A DNA stretch of 64,000 nucleotides, from positions 186,001 to 250,000 of the forward strand of contig NZ_NFUR01000004.1 of the NCBI RefSeq assembly GCF_002127225.1. The letters are read 5' to 3'. A model generated the notes under the pieces. It was not told where the DNA came from and ran no database searches. It worked only from the letters and a program-made list of their open reading frames with translations. The translations under genes and the position numbers were made by a program. The stretch is from Sphingomonas sp. IBVSS2 (GTDB lineage: Bacteria > Pseudomonadota > Alphaproteobacteria > Sphingomonadales > Sphingomonadaceae). Below, one piece after another: positions 59,618 to 64,000 of this stretch. Every line of letters begins with the position of its first letter. Within the stretch, counting starts at the first letter, position 1.

Positions 59618-60571
59618 CTATTCCGGCTCGATCGCGGGCCGATCCTTCATGCTTCCGGCGCGATTGGCTCCGGGCAGCCAGCTTCGCAGCATGGGCAGAT
59701 AGGTCAGCGGCAGCAAGGCGATGTGCGCGGCAATGGTGAGTGCCGCCACCAGCGCGATCGCGCGGGAGGTATCCGATCCGGCCCCCAGCGCGAATATCGT
59801 CGCGCCGGCGAACAGCGCGTCCTTGTTCGGGAAGAGCGGCAGGCGCGAGAGCATCAGGCGGATCGTCGCGAGCAGCAGTAGCCAGGCCACCGTCGCCTGC
59901 GGGACGAGCACGTGCCACATCACCGCGAGCAGCAGGATCGAGAAGAGCAGCCGCAGCAGATGGGCGGCGAAGATTCGCCAGAGCTCCCGGCGCGACAGGC
60001 CGAACAGCGCATTGCGGAACAGAAAGATCGCCAGCGACATGAACGTCACCAGCCCGATGGATATGCCCAATGCCCGCAGCCAGCCGGCATCGATCAGCGA
60101 CCAGAGCATCGGGGCCGTGGCCGCCATCATCGCCAGTGTCGCGACGTTTCCGGCGGCGGCGGAGAGAATGGCCACGTCCTTGACCGCGGCGGCGGCATTC
60201 GCGCCGCCCCCATGCTGGCGGACCCATAGATAGAGTTGCGCGTCGCCCGAATAGCCGAGCAGCAGCTCGTTCGCGATCTGCTTGCGCAGCAACGGCAGCA
60301 TGCCGCTCGGCGGGAGGCGCCAGAGCTCGCGATAGATCAGCCACTCCACGCCGGGGACGAGGAGGTAGGAGGCAATGAAGGCGATCCAGAACAGCGGGTC
60401 GCCGGGCGTGGATCGCAGCAGATCGGCGAAATCGAGCCCGCGGACGGCGAACACGATTGCGCCCAGCGTCACGATCGACAGTGCGATGCCGAGCCAGCGC
60501 AGCACGCGCTGGCGCCGCGGGTGCGCCGGATCGGGTGCGGGATCTCCGGTCGTTGGGGCGATGTCCGTCAT
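59618..60571 (-). CDS. Multi-pass membrane protein, function unknown
   Basis: This 317-residue protein has about eight hydrophobic helices: WLGIALSIVTLGAIVFAV, FWIAFIASYLLVPGVEWLIY, NVATLAMMAATAPMLW, LRLLFSILLLAVMWHVLV and ALVAALTIAAHIALLPLTYL. The layout resembles the lysylphosphatidylglycerol synthase-type transmembrane domain (UPF0104-like), but no catalytic motif is certain. It sits between two convergent receptor cassettes, 14 bases from each neighbour, and its start is 4 codons from nothing else. It may belong to the second cassette's operon. Confidence 0.75.
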   Translation of the reverse strand: MTDIAPTTGDPAPDPAHPRRQRVLRWLGIALSIVTLGAIVFAVRGLDFADLLRSTPGDPLFWIAFIASYLLVPGVEWLIYRELWRLPPSGMLPLLRKQIANELLLGYSGDAQLYLWVRQHGGGANAAAAVKDVAILSAAAGNVATLAMMAATAPMLWSLIDAGWLRALGISIGLVTFMSLAIFLFRNALFGLSRRELWRIFAAHLLRLLFSILLLAVMWHVLVPQATVAWLLLLATIRLMLSRLPLFPNKDALFAGATIFALGAGSDTSRAIALVAALTIAAHIALLPLTYLPMLRSWLPGANRAGSMKDRPAIEPE

Positions 60572-60584
60572 GCGATCGTCCGTC

Positions 60585-62978
60585 TCACCAATTGACGGTC
60601 ATGCCAAGCCTTGCGCTGCGCGGCCGCAGCGGCGTCGCCTGATCGCGCACGACGAGCGTGAAGGGGTTGCCGAAGGCGAACCGATTGGCAGTGGCATTCA
60701 GGAGATTGTCGATGTCCAGCGACAATTCGATGCGGCCGATGCGCGCGCCTGCCGACGCCCCGACGACCCAGTAGCGGCCCTGGCTGATGTCGAGGAAATC
60801 GCCCGTGCCCAGCACCGAGCGCCCGACATAGTTGGCGGTCACGCCGAAGCGCGGTGCGAAGCGGCGCGTCGGTGCGCTGTAGGAAAGGCTGGCGACGGCG
60901 GCGAGCGGGGGTGTCTCCGGAAGGCGGCGATTGTCGCGCTTCGAGGCGTTGGCGATCGGCCCGATGACCCGGTTGGCGGTGAAGAATATCGATCCGCCGG
61001 CATGGAGGCCGCTGACCGGCACCCAATCGAAATTGGCTTCGATGGCGCGGATCCGGGCGTCGCCGATATTCGCCGTATAGGGCTGGCCGCGCGGGGTGAT
61101 CAGATCGGCCTGGATATTGCTCCAATGCGCGGTCGACAGGTCCAGCGAGAAGGCGAGGCCGGTCGGGCCGGCGCGCAGCTTGCGAATGCCGATTTCGCCC
61201 ACCTGGATGACGTCGGAGAGATAATCCGCGACTCGGCCGGTGCCTGCCGCGACGGCAAGGCCGCCGGTGCGGTAGCTCGTCTGGAAGCGGCCGAACAATG
61301 CCAATGTGGGAGCCAGCCGCCAGGAGAAGGCAAGGGTGGGATCGACCCGGTGCGTCGAACGCCCCTTGGTGAAGCTGCCGCCGCGCGGCGTGCTGGAGGG
61401 CTCGCCGTCATTCCGTCCCATGGTGGCGCGTGCGCCCAGGGTGAGGGAGATATCGTCGAAAACCGCGAAGCTCGCTTCCCCGAACAGAGAGGCCGCCCGC
61501 GACACGTTGGTGACGCCGATCAGCGACCGGTCGGTGGCCGAGATCTCGAGTGCGCGCGAGAGGATGTCGCGATCGCTGACCAGCGTGAAGCCAGCCACCC
61601 AGGAATTGCCGTTGCCGAGCGAACGCGACAGGCGGGTTTCGTGGCTGACGAGCAACTTGTCGCGGTCGGCGCGATACTGGGTGGTGGGCCCCGATCCACG
61701 CGGCGACGCGTCGAACTGCTCGACCGAATGCTGCGCGACGATTCCGTTCGCGATGATCAGGCGCAGTCCGCTGTCCCAATCCTTCGAGGCGACGACTCGC
61801 CCGAACCAGAGCGCGCTGTGGAAGGGCTGCGCCAGGCGTGAGTAGCGGACCAGCGGCTTGCCCGCGACGTCCGAATACTGGCCGTCGCGCATGTCGATCG
61901 ACTGGACCGCACCGCTCGCCTCCACTCGCCAGCCATTGCCGGGATCCAGGCGCAAGGCCAGTCGCCCGCCGACGGTGTCGATGCGATTGGTGTCGTGCAG
62001 GTTCCGCTTGACGTCGTCGATATAGCCGCCGTCGCGCACCCGATAGGCGACGGCGCGCAGGCCCAGGCTGTCGCGTATCACGGGCACGTTGACGATCCCG
62101 GCCAGATCGAACCCGGGCTCGCTATGGTCGGTGGCGGTCACGCCGCCGATCATCGACGCGGACGTGTCGGTCACGCTGGCCGGATTGGAGGTCAGCCGGA
62201 TCACGCCGCCGATCGCTCCCGAGCCATAAAGCGTCCCCTGCGGCCCCTCGAGCACATCGATGCTGTGCATGTCGTAGAGTCGCAGTCCGGCGTCCGGGCC
62301 GGAATAGTTCAGCTGGACGTCGTCGAAATAGACGCTGGTCGGCGATTGGGTGCTGCCGTTGAAGCTGCTGTCGGCCACGCCCCGGATGAAGACCTTGTTG
62401 CGGCCGGGGCCGAGCAGGGTGCTCTGCAGGATGGGGGTGGAAGCGGCGATGTCCGACAGGCTGTTTCCCGAGGGGGCCGGTATCTCGCTGCCGCGCAGTG
62501 TGGTCAGGCTGCCCGGATAGCGCAGCAGGGGCACGCGCTGCTTGTTCGCCTCGACCACGATCTCGTCGGACCCCGCGGGTTCCGTGGTGGGTGCCGGAGC
62601 CGGCTTCGGCCGCTGCTTCGGCCGCGACGGCGCGGGAGCGGAAGCGCTTCGCGCACGCACGACGCGGTACCCATGGCTTGCGCGCTCGGCCTTGTAGCCG
62701 GTGCCCGCGAGCAGGCGGGAAAGCGCGGTGGCCAGATCGGGGACGCCGCTGACCGCGACGGTCCGCACGTGTGAAAGCCCGGCTTCGGTGCTGATGATCT
62801 CCACGCCGGTCTGGCGCGAAAGCATCAGCAATGCCTGGTCGAGCGTCGTCGCCGGTATTGACAGCGTGGTCCGCTGCGCGCGTGCGGGCGAGGACGGCAG
62901 CGCCAGCAGCAGCGCGAGCGCCGGCGCCCATGCCACGGCTCTATGGCGCCTCCGACAATATCCAGCGATTGCCCTCAC
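60585..62978 (-). CDS. Second TonB-dependent transducer/receptor with STN domain
   Basis: This 797-residue protein has a signal peptide (ALALLLALPSSPARAQ), an STN domain (LSIPATTLDQALLMLSRQTG), a Pro-rich linker, then the plug NKVFIRGVADSSFNGSTQSP and DVLEGPQGTLYGSGAIGGVI, and a barrel ending VRDQATPLRPRSARLGMTVNW. Plug motifs match the receptor at 57253 nearly position by position, so they are paralogues. The GTG at 62978 overlaps fecR by 38 bases; a GTG at 62936 is an alternative with a cleaner signal peptide but a poorly spaced ribosome-binding site. Confidence 0.92.
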   Translation of the reverse strand: MRAIAGYCRRRHRAVAWAPALALLLALPSSPARAQRTTLSIPATTLDQALLMLSRQTGVEIISTEAGLSHVRTVAVSGVPDLATALSRLLAGTGYKAERASHGYRVVRARSASAPAPSRPKQRPKPAPAPTTEPAGSDEIVVEANKQRVPLLRYPGSLTTLRGSEIPAPSGNSLSDIAASTPILQSTLLGPGRNKVFIRGVADSSFNGSTQSPTSVYFDDVQLNYSGPDAGLRLYDMHSIDVLEGPQGTLYGSGAIGGVIRLTSNPASVTDTSASMIGGVTATDHSEPGFDLAGIVNVPVIRDSLGLRAVAYRVRDGGYIDDVKRNLHDTNRIDTVGGRLALRLDPGNGWRVEASGAVQSIDMRDGQYSDVAGKPLVRYSRLAQPFHSALWFGRVVASKDWDSGLRLIIANGIVAQHSVEQFDASPRGSGPTTQYRADRDKLLVSHETRLSRSLGNGNSWVAGFTLVSDRDILSRALEISATDRSLIGVTNVSRAASLFGEASFAVFDDISLTLGARATMGRNDGEPSSTPRGGSFTKGRSTHRVDPTLAFSWRLAPTLALFGRFQTSYRTGGLAVAAGTGRVADYLSDVIQVGEIGIRKLRAGPTGLAFSLDLSTAHWSNIQADLITPRGQPYTANIGDARIRAIEANFDWVPVSGLHAGGSIFFTANRVIGPIANASKRDNRRLPETPPLAAVASLSYSAPTRRFAPRFGVTANYVGRSVLGTGDFLDISQGRYWVVGASAGARIGRIELSLDIDNLLNATANRFAFGNPFTLVVRDQATPLRPRSARLGMTVNW

Positions 62979-63888
62979 GTCGCGACGTTGCCCTGATCAG
63001 TTCGGCCAGATGCGGTACGTCGCGATCGGCAGCTCCGGTGAAGCGGACCATGCCCGTAAAGGGTTTGTTGGACAAGTTCGGGGCAAGTGCCAATTCGGTA
63101 CCGTAGAGGCGCGTCAGCGCGGCCGCGACGTCGCCCACCCGCGCGTCGTCGAACGACAGGCTGCCCGTGCGCCATCCGCCCACCAGCTCCGGCGCCAGGC
63201 GCGAGCGGGTGATTCTGCCGCTGCCCCTGTCGAGCGCCACCGCATCGCCGGCGCCGAGGCGCAGTGCCTCGCGTTCCGGCGCGACCATGACCGAACCCTC
63301 GGCCACGGCGACATGGACCCGCCTGTCGGCCACGGCGAGATCGAACACCGTGCCGAGATCGCGTACCGCGACGCCGCCGGCGTTGACCGTGAACGGCCGC
63401 GCCGCGTCATGGCGCACATGGAACACCGCTTCGCCGCGCTCGAGCGACGCCACGCGATCGTCGGCGCGGTCGAGCCTGATCGCGGTGCCGCCGCCGAGTT
63501 CGATCCGGGTGCCGTCCCCGAGCGTCACCGTCTTGCGCTCGCCGTTCGCCGTGGCGACGACATAGGCACTTGCCGGCGGCTTGAGCAGGCCCGGCTGGAG
63601 CGCCACCACCGAAAGGGCGGCGGCGACGGCCCCGCCCGCACCGAGCGCCCACCACCAGCGGCGTGGCCCGGCCGGGTTGTCGTTGTCGGCAACGGGCTCG
63701 GGTGGTGCCGAGAATGCCGCCGCGTCCAGCAGCCGGTCGCCGGCCGCCAGGCGGTCATAGGCTTCGGCATGCGCGGGGTCCGCCTCGAGCCAGGCGACGA
63801 ACGCCGCCCAGCCGGTTTCGTCCGCCTCGGCGAGCCGCAGATGCCAGGCGATCGCCTGGTCGACGATGCTCACTCGGTCAGCCGTCAT
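62941..63888 (-). CDS. Second FecR-type sigma regulator
   Basis: The ATG at 63888 with AGGGGGC upstream gives a 315-residue protein. It has AIAWHLRLAEADETGWAAFV, one membrane helix near 78-98 (WWWALGAGGAVAAALSVVAL), and the FecR domain ASAYVVATANGERKTVTLGD, GEAVFHVRHDAARPFTVNAG and VRDLGTVFDLAVADRRVHVA. It parallels the FecR at 56298. The preceding sigma gene ends at 63878, overlapping this start by 11 bases, the same overlap as in the other cassette. Confidence 0.92.
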   Translation of the reverse strand: MTADRVSIVDQAIAWHLRLAEADETGWAAFVAWLEADPAHAEAYDRLAAGDRLLDAAAFSAPPEPVADNDNPAGPRRWWWALGAGGAVAAALSVVALQPGLLKPPASAYVVATANGERKTVTLGDGTRIELGGGTAIRLDRADDRVASLERGEAVFHVRHDAARPFTVNAGGVAVRDLGTVFDLAVADRRVHVAVAEGSVMVAPEREALRLGAGDAVALDRGSGRITRSRLAPELVGGWRTGSLSFDDARVGDVAAALTRLYGTELALAPNLSNKPFTGMVRFTGAADRDVPHLAELIRATSRREGNRWILSEAP

Positions 63889-64000
63889 TGCTGCCCCCTT
63901 TCGTCTCGCCCGAGGCATCGGGCTCCGACAGCGAATCGTGAATCTTGCGATAGGCGCGCGCCAGCAGCTTCTCGACGCCGCTCACGCTGATGCCCAGATG
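63878..64000 (-). CDS. ECF sigma factor, C-terminal fragment (cut by window edge)
   Basis: Only the last 40 residues are in the window; the frame runs off the right edge with no stop. They read HLGISVSGVEKLLARAYRKI and then an acidic, Gly/Ser-rich end. This matches region 4.2 of the first sigma factor (DIGISISAVEKHLARAYEAI), so it is the second FecI-type sigma factor. Its stop overlaps fecR by 11 bases. Too short to be a standalone gene; the full gene extends right. Confidence 0.85.
   Translation of the reverse strand, partial: HLGISVSGVEKLLARAYRKIHDSLSEPDASGETKGGSNDG

Overview
The window is GC-rich (roughly two-thirds G+C), with tightly packed, often 4-base-overlapping genes. It looks like chromosome from an alphaproteobacterium, most likely a sphingomonad. 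That placement is inferred from two FecI/FecR/TonB-receptor cassettes with STN-type receptors, the REP-like palindromes, the flagellar gene set and the codon style. No rRNA, tRNA, CRISPR array, transposase or integrase was recognised.

Region A (1-18393, all minus strand) is a structural operon for a phage-tail-like contractile injection system of the eCIS type. In transcription order it encodes sheath, inner tube, a gp51-like zinc-finger baseplate chaperone, a 649-residue Pro/Ala-rich protein, a DUF4255 tail-terminator protein, an AAA+ ATPase, a 59-residue protein, a CIS tube/adaptor protein, a LysM protein, a gpD-like hub, a gpV/VgrG-like spike base, a gp25-like wedge protein and two J-like baseplate proteins. 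The second J-like protein carries about 800 residues of Kelch-like repeats and runs off the left edge. The tape measure and any remaining genes must lie outside the window or be missing.

Region B (18394-31686, plus strand) diverges from the sheath gene across a palindrome-rich promoter region. It holds an unknown protein with a Pro/Ala tail, two tandem beta-rich paralogues, a PAAR-like (DUF4280) tip protein and a giant 3431-residue Rhs/YD-repeat protein. The Rhs protein has a LysM domain, a duplicated hydrophobic segment and a C-terminal GH-E (HNH/ENDO VII) nuclease toxin. An ankyrin-repeat protein and a DUF2185/Imm33-like protein follow, both overlapping their upstream neighbour, and are the likely immunity genes. 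Regions A and B together suggest a contractile injection particle armed with an Rhs nuclease.

Region C (31966-48445 plus; 49040-53169 minus) is a nearly complete flagellar basal-body, hook and export set. The order is flgF-flgG-flgA-flgH-flgI-flgB-flgC-fliE-fliF-(116-aa ORF)-fliH-fliI-fliJ-(fliK-like)-flgD-flgE-(fliM/SctQ-like)-fliN-fliO-fliP-fliA and three further genes, converging with fliQ-fliR-flhB-flhA. Departures from the textbook flagellum are: no recognisable fliG in its usual slot, a short FliM-like protein without the usual N-terminal motif, a short FliF, a FlhB with NPEH instead of NPTH, and an FlgH without a lipobox cysteine. Flagellin, motAB and flgK/L are not in the window.

Region D (53274-64000) holds a phosphomannomutase-like HAD phosphatase, a MipA/OmpV outer-membrane protein with an in-frame upstream partner, and two mirrored sigma/anti-sigma/TonB-receptor cassettes that converge on a multi-pass membrane protein gene. 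The second sigma-factor gene is cut by the right edge.
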